From: JALEFZ01 sp039817415
Lineage (GTDB): Bacteria > Bacteroidota > Bacteroidia > J057
DNA length: 64,000 nucleotides
Reading direction: 5' to 3'
Assembly: GCA_039817415.1 (NCBI GenBank)
Contig: JBCBVV010000015.1
Span: 71,905 to 135,904 of the forward strand
This document shows positions 18,301 through 26,624 of this stretch, piece after piece. A program made the position numbers and the translations under genes. The notes beneath the pieces were generated by a model. It was given only the letters and a program-made list of their open reading frames with translations. It was not told the origin of the DNA and made no database searches. Position 1 is the stretch's first letter. Every line of letters starts with the position of its first letter.

Positions 18301-21070
18301 TTCCTTCATTGTAGGTACCAGGCATAACAGTAAAGGTAACGGCACCATTTACACCACACTCATTCAAGTCTGCAGCTGCAGCCGTGAAAGAAGCGTAATC
18401 ACCCATAGCTCCGATGGTATAGTTACCAATCAAGCCAGAACAAACACTCACTTCGAGGGTATCATTAGAAGTATCCTCGTCCATGACACCGTTTGGCATG
18501 GAAGTCCAGGCACGAATAGTTGAAGTACCAGCTGGGAAGTTGAACATACCTACAGATACGTTGGTGTTCACACCACCAGGTGTTACGGGCACTTTGTATT
18601 CAAATTGTGGCAATGGTGTACCATTTACAGAAACGTCAATCAAGACAGAGTCAAGTGTCAACAAACCAAAGTTTTCAATACTCAGCTCTACATTCTGCAT
18701 ACCTGGAGTCAATGGGGATACCGGAGCATCAACAGACCTAACAGATGCATCATTTTGCTGCAATTCGTACTCGTCAGCACCTACATCAACACCAGTAGAT
18801 GGAGGAAGAGGTCTCACATCACCATCAATGTCTACCAATACGTCAACAGAAGGATCGCCCGCGTCAAATGCTAGGAATCCAACAACGTGTAGATCCGTGG
18901 CTGGGTCAACAAATCCAGGGTCTCCTTCCTGTGAGTTGTCATTGATCAATGGAGAAGCGAGTACCCAGCTAAGAAGGTCTGTGTAGGCAGTGGTACCTTC
19001 CTCTGCCAGGTTGGTTCCATCTGAGTTATAGATGTTAGAAGAAACAACAGCTCCTGTAGTTGTACTTACTGCGTCCGTAAAGTCAACCGCAAGTCCGGTG
19101 GGGCTGGTGAAAATGTTATTTCTAATATCACAGTTTGGATAATCATTAATGATCATACCAGGTGTTCCTACCACAGTGTTGTGGAAGATGTTCAATTCCT
19201 CTACATCGTCAAAGTCAAATGCGTCATCAACAGGAGCAATAACCATGTTGTTAATTAACTCAGACTGGATGGTAACAACAGTTGCATCATTAACATCATC
19301 CAGCTCAATACCACGGTCTGGAGAGATAATGAAGTTGCCGTTGATACGGATGTTCTGAACATCTGTTATATCCATACCATCGAAGAAGGTAGTAGCGCTG
19401 TTAGCTGTAATGGTATTTCCAGAAATCGTCATTGAGTCAGCGTACTGAGCCCAAATACCGTCTCCGTCTAAGCCACTGAAATTACAATTGGTAATGCTAT
19501 ATCCTACTCCAAAGTCAGTGAAGTCTCCATACAAGGTGACACCACGGTCTCCTCCTGTAAAATCACAATTGTTTACCGTAAGGTAATTGGCATTGAAACC
19601 AGCACTTCCAAAGCCTGGCTCGTCAGACAATTGAATACCTGTTACATCAAAGGTTCCCGTTTGCGGGTTCATTTGGAAGTGAACAGCTTCGAAGGTATTG
19701 TGGTCAGCGTCATCAGATAGGCGTGCACACCATGCATCTGTTGTACCATCATTTCTTAGGGTAATGTTTTGGAAGGTAATCCAATCAGCCCCATCTAGCC
19801 AAACAACAGCAGAGTCGTTTGCATTGGTGTAGGAGATGGTCGTAGTTGCAGAATCCAGTCCATCGAAGGTTACAGTATTGGTTGAACTAGATCCAGGGAA
19901 GGGGGAGATATAAATTCCCTCATTGTAGGTTCCGGCGGCAACTGTGAAGGTAACGGGACCATTCACACCACAATCAACCAAATCAGAAACAGCTGCACCG
20001 AAGTCAGCATAATCTGGAGTAGCACCTCCGATAGTGTAGGCTCCATTAAGTCCTGTACAAAGGCTAACTTCCAAGGTGTCATTCGTTGGATCTCCATCCG
20101 CTACACCATTTGGATTGCTGGTGTATACCTTGATTACTGTGGTACCAGCTGGAAAGTTTAGCATACCTAGGTTTACAGAGGCAGTAGCATTAGGGGCTAA
20201 AGGAGTTGCGTAAGGAATGGTTCCTTGAACTGTACCGTTAACTTCCCAAGTAATGTCTACAGATGCCAAGGTGTTCAAACCGAAGTTTTTCAGGGTCATG
20301 TCTACTGAATTCATCCCTGCAGTAACCGGATTGGTGGGATTATCAAGAGACTCAACACCTGCGTTGTCGTTTACTAGCAGTTCGGGAGTGAATGTCCAGT
20401 AATCGTTGTCAGGAATACCAGAGCCGTTTCCGCTTGGAGAAAGGTTGTTGGTACCGTCCTGTACAGAAGTTGTTCCATCAAGCTGAACACCAACTACACC
20501 CCCATAAGATGGGTTTGGCGTGTTGGAGTACATGTCAACAAGATAGATTTTGTTAGAGGTCTCTTCTAATACAACAGACTGATAGACGAAGCTGATCTGG
20601 TTGATTTCAAAAGAGTGCCATCTAACCCAAAATTGTCTGTTGGGAGCTGTACCAAATGTCTTCACATACACTTGGTCATTTGTACCAGTAGGTGGAGAGG
20701 CTGCAAATGAAGACCACAGCATACAAATGGTGCTGTCTGGCAACAATGCAGAGGGTAAGTTTTCACTTGTGTTAGGTAAGGTAGTGGTGGTCGTGCTAAA
20801 AGTAACAAGACCATTTGCACTGGCTTTCAGTGAGTCGACAGGATTTCCATAAAATTCAAATGGAAATGGAATCTCTACTGCTGAACCCCACTGGTTGGCA
20901 GCAAGGCTTGGTCCAAGAATGGAAGTCCAAGCTGTTGTGCTAAAATCGGAGTCTGTATTCAAAGCTCCAGGGTTTCCCCCTTCAGCTGTGAATGAAACGG
21001 AATACGTGAACTGAGCGTACGAGACACTCAGCATTAACATACCCGTAAGAAGGGTAATCAAATGCTTCAT
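15392..21070 (-). CDS. giant T9SS-exported beta-helix protein with PKD-like domains
   Basis: 1892 residues. Signal peptide 1-20 (ending SYAQ); an N-terminal jelly-roll-like region to about 230; two tandem copies of a module of about 536 residues (233-768 and 771-1306), each a CARDB-like Ig domain followed by a right-handed parallel beta-helix and closing with 'DVGADEY' or 'DIGADEY'; another CARDB-like domain; an Ig-like segment near 'TVCKGDSVSL'; two PKD-like repeats marked by 'YDFGDG' and 'YDYGDG', each followed by a 'CGNDTSC' segment; and a T9SS type A sorting domain of about 90 residues ('VSVYPNPNKGSF' to 'ITRKVRIE'). Cell-surface attached or secreted. Beta-helices of this type often bind or cleave polysaccharides, but no catalytic residues can be assigned; an adhesin is equally possible. 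Monocistronic with its own terminator. Confidence 0.92.
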   Translation of the reverse strand: MKHLITLLTGMLMLSVSYAQFTYSVSFTAEGGNPGALNTDSDFSTTAWTSILGPSLAANQWGSAVEIPFPFEFYGNPVDSLKASANGLVTFSTTTTTLPNTSENLPSALLPDSTICMLWSSFAASPPTGTNDQVYVKTFGTAPNRQFWVRWHSFEINQISFVYQSVVLEETSNKIYLVDMYSNTPNPSYGGVVGVQLDGTTSVQDGTNNLSPSGNGSGIPDNDYWTFTPELLVNDNAGVESLDNPTNPVTAGMNSVDMTLKNFGLNTLASVDITWEVNGTVQGTIPYATPLAPNATASVNLGMLNFPAGTTVIKVYTSNPNGVADGDPTNDTLEVSLCTGLNGAYTIGGATPDYADFGAAVSDLVDCGVNGPVTFTVAAGTYNEGIYISPFPGSSSTNTVTFDGLDSATTTISYTNANDSAVVWLDGADWITFQNITLRNDGTTDAWCARLSDDADHNTFEAVHFQMNPQTGTFDVTGIQLSDEPGFGSAGFNANYLTVNNCDFTGGDRGVTLYGDFTDFGVGYSITNCNFSGLDGDGIWAQYADSMTISGNTITANSATTFFDGMDITDVQNIRINGNFIISPDRGIELDDVNDATVVTIQSELINNMVIAPVDDAFDFDDVEELNIFHNTVVGTPGMIINDYPNCDIRNNIFTSPTGLAVDFTDAVSTTTGAVVSSNIYNSDGTNLAEEGTTAYTDLLSWVLASPLINDNSQEGDPGFVDPATDLHVVGFLAFDAGDPSVDVLVDIDGDVRPLPPSTGVDVGADEYELQQNDASVRSVDAPVSPLTPGMQNVELSIENFGLLTLDSVLIDVSVNGTPLPQFEYKVPVTPGGVNTNVSVGMFNFPAGTSTIRAWTSMPNGVMDEDTSNDTLEVSVCSGLIGNYTIGAMGDYASFTAAAADLNECGVNGAVTFTVMPGTYNEGIELTEIQGVSALNTVTFDGVDSATTKISYTNGADSAVVFLNGADWITFQNITIENNGTTDAWGARLTDNADHNTFESVHFKMIDQGGIFDVTAIFLSDEPSFTSDGANANYLTVNNCLISGGDIGIDLRGEFGNFAVGNTITNNTIVNVDADGINTTWQDSMVISGNTITSRASATFVYGIDCFDSQNVTITGNNVTQFYFGIDMDDTNDATEATAFSEISNNMFIASNRAARFDDFEEASLFHNTFSGTLAILINDHPRNDVRNNIFYSTADVAVDLTDLLSGTDSITWDYNLYFSATADLIEDGVNFYPDVASWVAANANANNNSVQGDPIFVDPATDGHLLGLAANDVGDNTVGITTDIDGDTRPLAPSTTVDIGADEYAPRNNDAKMLEVYTDVEICGDSMVSVFAVFFNQGILDIDSVDITVEVSGAANALLTATYLDTLGFTGTDTMMIGTFNAFEGGRSDLTAYLDLQDDEATANDTARNFINPIPSIPPAGDSATVCKGDSVSLVSDNPFSAVVWYDSLTGGNVLAEGDTFTTPIINGDVTYYVGFADPVTDSLHTTFLDNNGCGAGNMVDLTAKKPLLITGFSINSATGAGSTDDLTVWYIPNGTWQGNESNQSAWTLLGSTTYTSAGGPTSNISVGASLFIPEGATFAVYVQYNARYTNGDGTNQFYENDDLALSAGVGLCNPFSGVNNPRVGNLSFFYSSVNCNETRTAVPVTSAQEATSAFTFSVTELDVTLTDASLDADSVLYDFGDGNLTSNTAFQFAAPGDYEVCQIAYAECGNDTSCQTLSVTCTAATAGFGITVDSSTFVTMNPAVGGNYIDSVVYDYGDGTISTSPNHFYETGGVYTVCQTVYSPCGNDTSCVETPFMVRTGIEDILGVSRVSVYPNPNKGSFFLDVELDQLKDMNIEITDIRGKVVYRQAYGQTIGTIRQAIELKNSGSGMYFLKVRFDGQSITRKVRIE
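17153..18760 (-). repeat. second copy of internal tandem duplication (codons 771-1306)
   Basis: Second CARDB plus beta-helix module of the same length as the first and directly adjoining it. Both end in the same D(V/I)GADEY motif, so the duplication boundary is sharp. Confidence 0.88.
18761..20374 (-). repeat. first copy of internal tandem duplication (codons 233-770)
   Basis: Encodes the first CARDB plus beta-helix module. It aligns with the second copy along its length: shared stretches include 'FGLNTL'/'FGLLTL', 'FPAGT', 'GADWITFQNIT', 'TTDAW.ARL', 'DADHNTFE'/'NADHNTFE' and 'NANYLTVNNC'. Confidence 0.88.
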
Positions 21071-21210
21071 AGATCTACAATTATTGATGGTTACGTCCCC
21101 AAAAATTACTTTACGATCTATGAATTTCCAAAGAATTCGAGAATTATCTTGATTTCTTATTCCTCACCATTAGATTTCTGCAGGATTTGAAATAAGTAAT
21201 ATCCAAATCC

Positions 21211-21251
21211 AAAAAATCCCACCTCCAAATGAATATTGAAAGTGGGATTTT
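21211..21251 (-). terminator. intrinsic terminator of the DUF350 gene
   Basis: Perfect 10-bp stem (21213-21222 with 21242-21251), 19-base loop, T run on the minus strand from the As at 21211-21216. 21 bases after the DUF350 stop codon. Confidence 0.75.
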
Positions 21252-21271
21252 GATAAATCTTGGATTACAAT

Positions 21272-22120
21272 TTATAAGACGAAAAACAGGGTGAGAGAAA
21301 AGCAAACTGCTACAATCATTTCTAACAATCCCGCTCCTATATTTTGATCTTCTGATATCTCTGTGGCCAGGTTGGAATTTCTCAATACCAATTTGTCAAA
21401 TATGAATCTGACCACAACCAAATAAATAAAGATAATTAGGATATCCATCCCCAAGGCCGTCAAGTCTTCTATCCATCCCGTAAAATCACCAGAAACAGCT
21501 TTCATGATAATAATACCTATAGAAATCAGACCACCTGAAAAGCCTAGACCCGCAGCGATATTATCCTTTTCAATTTCAGCATGTACATCATAAGGGCTTG
21601 TCCTCACATAAAGGAGCCCAAATAAAACCAGACAAATCTGTCCAATTGCATAGAAGGCCAAAGCAGTCAAGGGGCCTCCTCCTTCTCCAGAAATAGAACC
21701 TCCAATCACCAAACCCGAAGCCAAGTACATCGCACCTTCTACAACCCCCGTTCCTGGATTTTGATCCTTGATGATTTCTTTATCGACAGAGAACTTGTAG
21801 AGAATGAGTTTGTCATTAATGATCTTAGAAAGGTTGAGCAAGAGAATACCTGCCAAGCTATACCCAACGACATTTAGGAAATCATTTAGCGGGTCAGAAC
21901 CTGATCCACCGTTTGAGCCAATAAAGATGGCTGTAACGCCCATGAAGTAGCCAGCAACACTGACAGAAACAGCATTGTTGTCATACTCTGTGAGCTGCTC
22001 GTCTAATTTGTAGCTTGAGAATACGCTTTTCAGCCATTTGGCCACAAAAAAGATCAAAAGGTAAAGGACAAGCGCGCCTAAATCGTACAATAGGCCTTCG
22101 TATTGTGTGAGGAATTCCAT
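21272..22120 (-). CDS. DUF350 membrane protein with two repeats
   Basis: 282 residues, about eight hydrophobic segments arranged as two DUF350-like halves (about 10-125 and 150-282). Matching features of the halves are 'YDNNAVSVSVAGYFMGVTAIF' against 'EKDNIAAGLGFSGGLISIGI', and 'KDQNPGTGVVEGAMYLASGLVIGG' against 'EDQNIGAGLLEMIVAVCFSL'. DUF350 proteins are inner-membrane proteins without an assigned activity; duplicated forms are common. Likely monocistronic, with its own terminator. Confidence 0.88.
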   Translation of the reverse strand: MEFLTQYEGLLYDLGALVLYLLIFFVAKWLKSVFSSYKLDEQLTEYDNNAVSVSVAGYFMGVTAIFIGSNGGSGSDPLNDFLNVVGYSLAGILLLNLSKIINDKLILYKFSVDKEIIKDQNPGTGVVEGAMYLASGLVIGGSISGEGGGPLTALAFYAIGQICLVLFGLLYVRTSPYDVHAEIEKDNIAAGLGFSGGLISIGIIIMKAVSGDFTGWIEDLTALGMDILIIFIYLVVVRFIFDKLVLRNSNLATEISEDQNIGAGLLEMIVAVCFSLTLFFVL

Positions 22121-22293
22121 TGGTTTTTATGCTTTTCAAATTGAATTAAGCATGATATTTCGGAAATAAAAAATAAGTATTATGCTTCATATGGATTATT
22201 TTGTCCTCTTTCATATAAATGATTCATGATTTCTCATATTTATCCAAAACTCTTAACTTCCATCCCTGATTTTCAACTATACCGGTTAGTGGA

Positions 22294-23625
22294 TTGAATA
22301 ACAAAAGGATTATATACTGGCTCCCTGTCATTGTCCTTTTCTTCCTTGTCTTTATTTATCAGATACAGGTAGAAAGATGGTATTTGGTTGATTCCTATGA
22401 ATATATATATGGTGCACAATCTTTTACTGAGGATGGCAGTTGGTATAGCAAGGATAAAGCCGAAGCCTACGATCCTGCCCATCATACCCGCCGAACCCCA
22501 CTATATCCTATTCTACTAGTGATGAGTAACTGGTTCACGGATGCTCCCTGGTTTGTTGCTTTGTGGCAAATAGGCTTGAGTTTGCTCAATATCTTCATAC
22601 TAACCAAGATCTTGAATCTGCTTCGCTTGCCGAGAATAGTCAGGCCCATATTGATTCCATTTTTACTCTTAATGCCCGCCTTATATATATATGCAAATCT
22701 GGTCATGACAGAAGTTATATTCCAGACCCTGCTTATGGGCATGGTTTATTTTATGTTAATGGCCCTGAAATTTAAGGAACAGCAAGGTGTCATCTTGGTG
22801 ATGGCCCTGTTGATATTATCCTTTCTGACCAAGCCGGTCATGTATCTATTTGTCCTTCCTTTTCTTCTTATCAGTACATTCTTAGCCTGGAAATGGAAAA
22901 GATGGTTATTGATTCTTATAGGAGTTGCTCCCTTGTTTGTCGTATCGGCCTATCAATTCCATAACCTTGAAAAGACAGGTTATTTTCACTTCTCTAGCGT
23001 CCAAAACCTCAATCTTTTACAACTCACTACCTATAACCTGTTGATCAATAGAGTAGGTGAGGAAGAAGCCATTAGCATTACAGATGACATTTATGAGAAG
23101 GCCAGAGCAAATGAGAGTTTTGCAGAGGGTTTCAAGTACATGCAATCTGCCTGCCTCTCCATTATGTGGGAACACAAATGGTATTATATAGGATATCATT
23201 TGAAGGGTATGGTGAATTTCTTCCTCGATCCTGGAAGATTTGATCTTTACCATTTGCTAGGTAAACAGACGGTAGGAGATAGTGCAGGACTTTCAAGGGC
23301 ATTCGGAGAGGGAGGGTATGCAGGTTTATTCAGGTACCTGAGCCAACAACCCATCGGTCTGTTGCTGTTTTTGGGCCTCGTATTTTTGGCCAATGTGATC
23401 AAATTGGTTGGCTTTGTGGGATTCCTTCTTATGAAAAAGATTCCAATTGAAGTAAGGCTAACCTTTTTTACCTTAATCGGCTATCTAGCCTTTGTTACAG
23501 GACCCTATGGGGCATCTCGCTTTGCGATGCCTGTGAGTTTGTTGGTGCTTGGTGCAGCTGCGATTTTCTATGGTACCATTTGGTCAGAAAGAGCGCCTTC
23601 AAGACCCCTATTAGCCCCAAAGTAA
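22294..23625 (+). CDS. GT39-like polytopic membrane protein
   Basis: 443 residues with roughly ten membrane segments. The architecture resembles the ArnT/PMT (GT39) glycosyltransferases: a first membrane segment, then an extracytoplasmic loop with acidic residues ('VDSYEYIYGAQSF') and an 'HHTRRTPLYPILL' segment like the 'R.P.YP' motif of that superfamily. Such enzymes move sugars from polyprenyl-phosphate donors to envelope acceptors. The donor and acceptor here are unknown. The reading frame can only start at TTG 22294, because an in-frame stop lies just upstream and the next in-frame ATG comes well after the first membrane segments. The 3' end overlaps the convergent reductase gene by 15 bases. 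Confidence 0.75.
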   Translation: MNNKRIIYWLPVIVLFFLVFIYQIQVERWYLVDSYEYIYGAQSFTEDGSWYSKDKAEAYDPAHHTRRTPLYPILLVMSNWFTDAPWFVALWQIGLSLLNIFILTKILNLLRLPRIVRPILIPFLLLMPALYIYANLVMTEVIFQTLLMGMVYFMLMALKFKEQQGVILVMALLILSFLTKPVMYLFVLPFLLISTFLAWKWKRWLLILIGVAPLFVVSAYQFHNLEKTGYFHFSSVQNLNLLQLTTYNLLINRVGEEEAISITDDIYEKARANESFAEGFKYMQSACLSIMWEHKWYYIGYHLKGMVNFFLDPGRFDLYHLLGKQTVGDSAGLSRAFGEGGYAGLFRYLSQQPIGLLLFLGLVFLANVIKLVGFVGFLLMKKIPIEVRLTFFTLIGYLAFVTGPYGASRFAMPVSLLVLGAAAIFYGTIWSERAPSRPLLAPK

Positions 23626-24840
23626 ATTCCAATAAAATGAAGGTTTAGCCAATTCTTTTCTAATGTCAAGGTCATCAAACATCATAGACATCATCGATTG
23701 TAAAGAAGGATTGGTGCTAGCTTTGCGAACAGCAAAATTCATCAAACGAGGATATCTAACCAGCTTTTGCATTTGGTAGCTGATCTGTAATTCCCTTCCA
23801 ATTTTCTTCTTCATGTAAGTTTCATATCCTTTCAAACCTTCCATGCTAAGGTCTCCCGTTTGAAAAGATCTCATGGCTTGTTCTGCCGCTCCTTTTCCAC
23901 TCAACATCGCATTTCCGATTCCTTCTCCTGAAAATGGATCAATGAAGCCTGCAGCGTCCCCAGTCAACATAAATCCATCTCCCCTTATTTGACGCCATGT
24001 AGAGCCTAAGGGCAATCCAAAACCTCTGATAGGTTCGACTGGTTCTGCCTCTTTAAATCTCTTTGCAATGGCAGGATGATGTTGGATTACCTCCTCGTAC
24101 ATCTTTTTGATATTGAGCCTTTTCTTGCTCACAATATCAGATCGGAGACCTAAACCTGTATTGGCAAGGCCACCGGGAAGCGGGAATAGCCAGAAATAAC
24201 CGGGAAGCAAAGGGTCCAGAAAATGAAGTTCAACAAAGTTTTCCTCTGCAAAGCCTGTTACCCCTTTGTAATACCGACGGAGACCCGCGGCATGATACTT
24301 TTTGGGATGTTTTTGAGGGGTCAAATGCCGTTTGACGATGGAATGTGCCCCATCAGCTCCAATGAGCAACCGACTTTGAAAGCTTTGCTCCCCAGCTTCC
24401 AATACAAAGCCTTCTTTTGTGCGTTCGATCTTTTTGATTTCGCAGCCTTCAAAAATCTCTGTAGGTGTTTTTTGTTTCACCTGTTCCAGCAGAAAATGGT
24501 CGAATTCCTTTCGGGTTGCAATATAGCCTGGTGCCTTTCCATCTGGCAGGGAATTGAATTTTTTGAAAGGCACATCCAGCTTATCACCTTTTGGAGAATA
24601 AAAGCGAATGCCCCAGGAGGGATTTTTTTCTGGGAATTGGTGGAGGGCCTCCATGGCTTCCAGGTCAGTATATTTGAGGGCTGATACCACCTTGCCGCTT
24701 AAGGCATCCCCGCAGATTTTATCTCTGGGAAAAACTGCCTTATCAATTAAACCTACCTTGAGACCAGAGGTGCCAAGCTTGAGCGCAGCTGTGGTTCCCG
24801 CAGGGCCTGCACCGATTATGAGGATGTCGAATGGGTTCAT
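23611..24840 (-). CDS. geranylgeranyl-reductase-family FAD oxidoreductase
   Basis: 409 residues. The Rossmann motif GAGPAG is at 10-15, preceded by 'DILII', with 'KICGDALSG' (FAD contact, typical of the geranylgeranyl reductase group) near 42-50, 'GADGAHSIVKR' in mid-protein and 'GDAAGFIDPFSGEGIGNAMLSG' as the second FAD motif. Family members hydrogenate isoprenoid chains or act as monooxygenase-like flavoproteins. In a non-photosynthetic Bacteroidota a role in reducing a quinone or other polyprenyl chain is possible but not shown. Convergent with the GT39-like gene. Confidence 0.88.
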   Translation of the reverse strand: MNPFDILIIGAGPAGTTAALKLGTSGLKVGLIDKAVFPRDKICGDALSGKVVSALKYTDLEAMEALHQFPEKNPSWGIRFYSPKGDKLDVPFKKFNSLPDGKAPGYIATRKEFDHFLLEQVKQKTPTEIFEGCEIKKIERTKEGFVLEAGEQSFQSRLLIGADGAHSIVKRHLTPQKHPKKYHAAGLRRYYKGVTGFAEENFVELHFLDPLLPGYFWLFPLPGGLANTGLGLRSDIVSKKRLNIKKMYEEVIQHHPAIAKRFKEAEPVEPIRGFGLPLGSTWRQIRGDGFMLTGDAAGFIDPFSGEGIGNAMLSGKGAAEQAMRSFQTGDLSMEGLKGYETYMKKKIGRELQISYQMQKLVRYPRLMNFAVRKASTNPSLQSMMSMMFDDLDIRKELAKPSFYWNLLWG

Positions 24841-24936
24841 CAGAAACGAAAATATACTTTTCTGAGAGAACCTAGCTAGGAAAAAGGAATTTTGTAGGCA
24901 GGAAGGCCAATTCGTTAAAGAAAAAAGGATCGAGGC

Positions 24937-26451
24937 TTATTCCTCGAAAATCCAAGCGTCTGTTTTGAAGCTTTGTTGGACAACCTCAAGGGCAGCCTCG
25001 GCTTCTTCCATGGAAGCATATCCTTTGTAACTCAATCGGTAGAAACCCGTTCCTGTAGGGATAATCTTAGCATAAATGGCTCCCTTTCTGCTAAATTCTT
25101 TTCGCTTTTGTTCTGCCGTTTCCATGGAGCGAAAACTGCCCACAATGACGTGGTAAATCGAATAATTCTGAGAAACTTCTTCTTCTACAGGTTCATCTGG
25201 AGTCCCTTCATATGAATATGTTTCTACTTGCTCTTCGATGAGGGGAATCGATTCTTCTGCAATTGCCATCTCCTCCTCATCTAATGTATATTCCTCTTCT
25301 TCCAGTGAATCTTCCCCATCCCTAGCAGAAGTAAAAGGATTATCAGAATATGTTTGCACAGGTGTGTCCTGATCATCTTGAAAGATTTTGATATCTCCCT
25401 CAAAGAAGCTTACCCAAATTTGTGAGGTTGTATGATCCAGGGCAATTCCTTCGGGCCTCCCATCTAGCGAAACACATTGTATAACAGATAATTCGTCCGT
25501 TCTGATTTTGCAAAGTGTCTGCCCCTTCCGATGAATAACATAAAGGAAATTTCCATCTTCACTCAATTGCATGGAATAAGGATCTCGACCCGTTTCAAGT
25601 TTATCAACCACCCTAAGGGTTTCCAGGTTGATCTTCCTGATGTTTCCTTCTTTGGGATAACAAGCGTACAAATATTTGTCAGATGGTCCTAACACAAGTT
25701 CTCTTGGAGTTCTCCCTGGAAAAATGAAAAACTTACTTTTTCCTCTGATTAGGTCAACTTCCATGATCCTATGATCCCCCATAAGAGAGACATATCCTTT
25801 CAGACCATTGCTATGAATAGCTAGACCTCTGGGAAATTTACCAAGGTTTAGCCTAAATTTTTCTTCTTCAATTTCCGTATCGATCACTGATACATCCTCA
25901 CTACACCAGTTAGCCACCATGAGGTATTTACCGTCTTGGCTCAGACAGAGGTTAGTGGGATAACTACCCACCTCGATAGCGGACTCGATTAAGTAGGTTT
26001 TTGTAGAAATTTTGAAGACAAAGCCGGGATCATAGTTGCCTCCTGATACGCATCCAGGAGAACCAGGATTATGGAATCCATCTCCTGAAATAGCAGGGCT
26101 GCACACCCAAATGTAGTTTCCATCTGGTGTAATGGCTGTTTCTAACGGATTGCCTTGGTATTTTCCCTCGTATTCTGTGTAGTAAAAGTCAGATAAGTAA
26201 ACCTCGGAATGTATGGAATGGCTCCAATCATAATTCCTATCATATACATCTATGGCCTTGTTGCTGATGCCATATTGAACGTAAAATTCTCCTGATTGTG
26301 AAGATTCAATAGAATAGATGGGCAAGGCTCCATTGATGGTATGTAGGACTCTTAGATCATTTCTTAGCACAATAAGAGAGCTATCCTGAGCTGGTAATAT
26401 AGAGCTCAGGAAAATAAGTGTCCCTAATAAAAAGCAGACCCTCACATTCAT
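24937..26451 (-). CDS. secreted YVTN beta-propeller protein with C-terminal SPOR domain
   Basis: 504 residues. Signal peptide 1-21 (ending LPAQ), then a YVTN-type propeller of about seven blades ('NLCLSQDGKYLMVANWC', 'LAIHSNGLKGYVSL', 'LVLGPSDKYLYACY', 'MQLSEDGNFLYVIH', 'IALDHTTSQIWVSF'), an acidic linker (about 365-420) and a SPOR domain at about 425-504 ('YHVIVGSFRSMETAEQKRKEF' to 'AWIFEE'). SPOR domains bind septal, denuded peptidoglycan, so a periplasmic, cell-wall-associated role is likely. The propeller ligand is unknown. Its minus-strand neighbour also ends in a SPOR-like domain. Confidence 0.85.
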   Translation of the reverse strand: MNVRVCFLLGTLIFLSSILPAQDSSLIVLRNDLRVLHTINGALPIYSIESSQSGEFYVQYGISNKAIDVYDRNYDWSHSIHSEVYLSDFYYTEYEGKYQGNPLETAITPDGNYIWVCSPAISGDGFHNPGSPGCVSGGNYDPGFVFKISTKTYLIESAIEVGSYPTNLCLSQDGKYLMVANWCSEDVSVIDTEIEEEKFRLNLGKFPRGLAIHSNGLKGYVSLMGDHRIMEVDLIRGKSKFFIFPGRTPRELVLGPSDKYLYACYPKEGNIRKINLETLRVVDKLETGRDPYSMQLSEDGNFLYVIHRKGQTLCKIRTDELSVIQCVSLDGRPEGIALDHTTSQIWVSFFEGDIKIFQDDQDTPVQTYSDNPFTSARDGEDSLEEEEYTLDEEEMAIAEESIPLIEEQVETYSYEGTPDEPVEEEVSQNYSIYHVIVGSFRSMETAEQKRKEFSRKGAIYAKIIPTGTGFYRLSYKGYASMEEAEAALEVVQQSFKTDAWIFEE

Positions 26452-26624
26452 TTGAATTAGGTGCGGTATTTTGATTCCAAATTATAAATTTTTTCCCAGT
26501 CAATAAACTTCCACGTGAAATATCAACCTAATGATGTATTAGGCATCATGGAGGCTGAAAATTGGGGGGGGATGTTTTGGCTGAGCGAAAAATTCTGATC
26601 CGTTAAATTTAATTAACGTATTTT

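Noticed and set aside
18483..18986. 167-codon plus-strand open frame
   Set aside because: Antisense to the duplicated beta-helix modules; a related shadow frame occurs at the same place in the second copy.
24223..24684. 153-codon plus-strand open frame
   Set aside because: Antisense to the FAD-binding region of the geranylgeranyl-reductase-like gene, whose motifs are intact.
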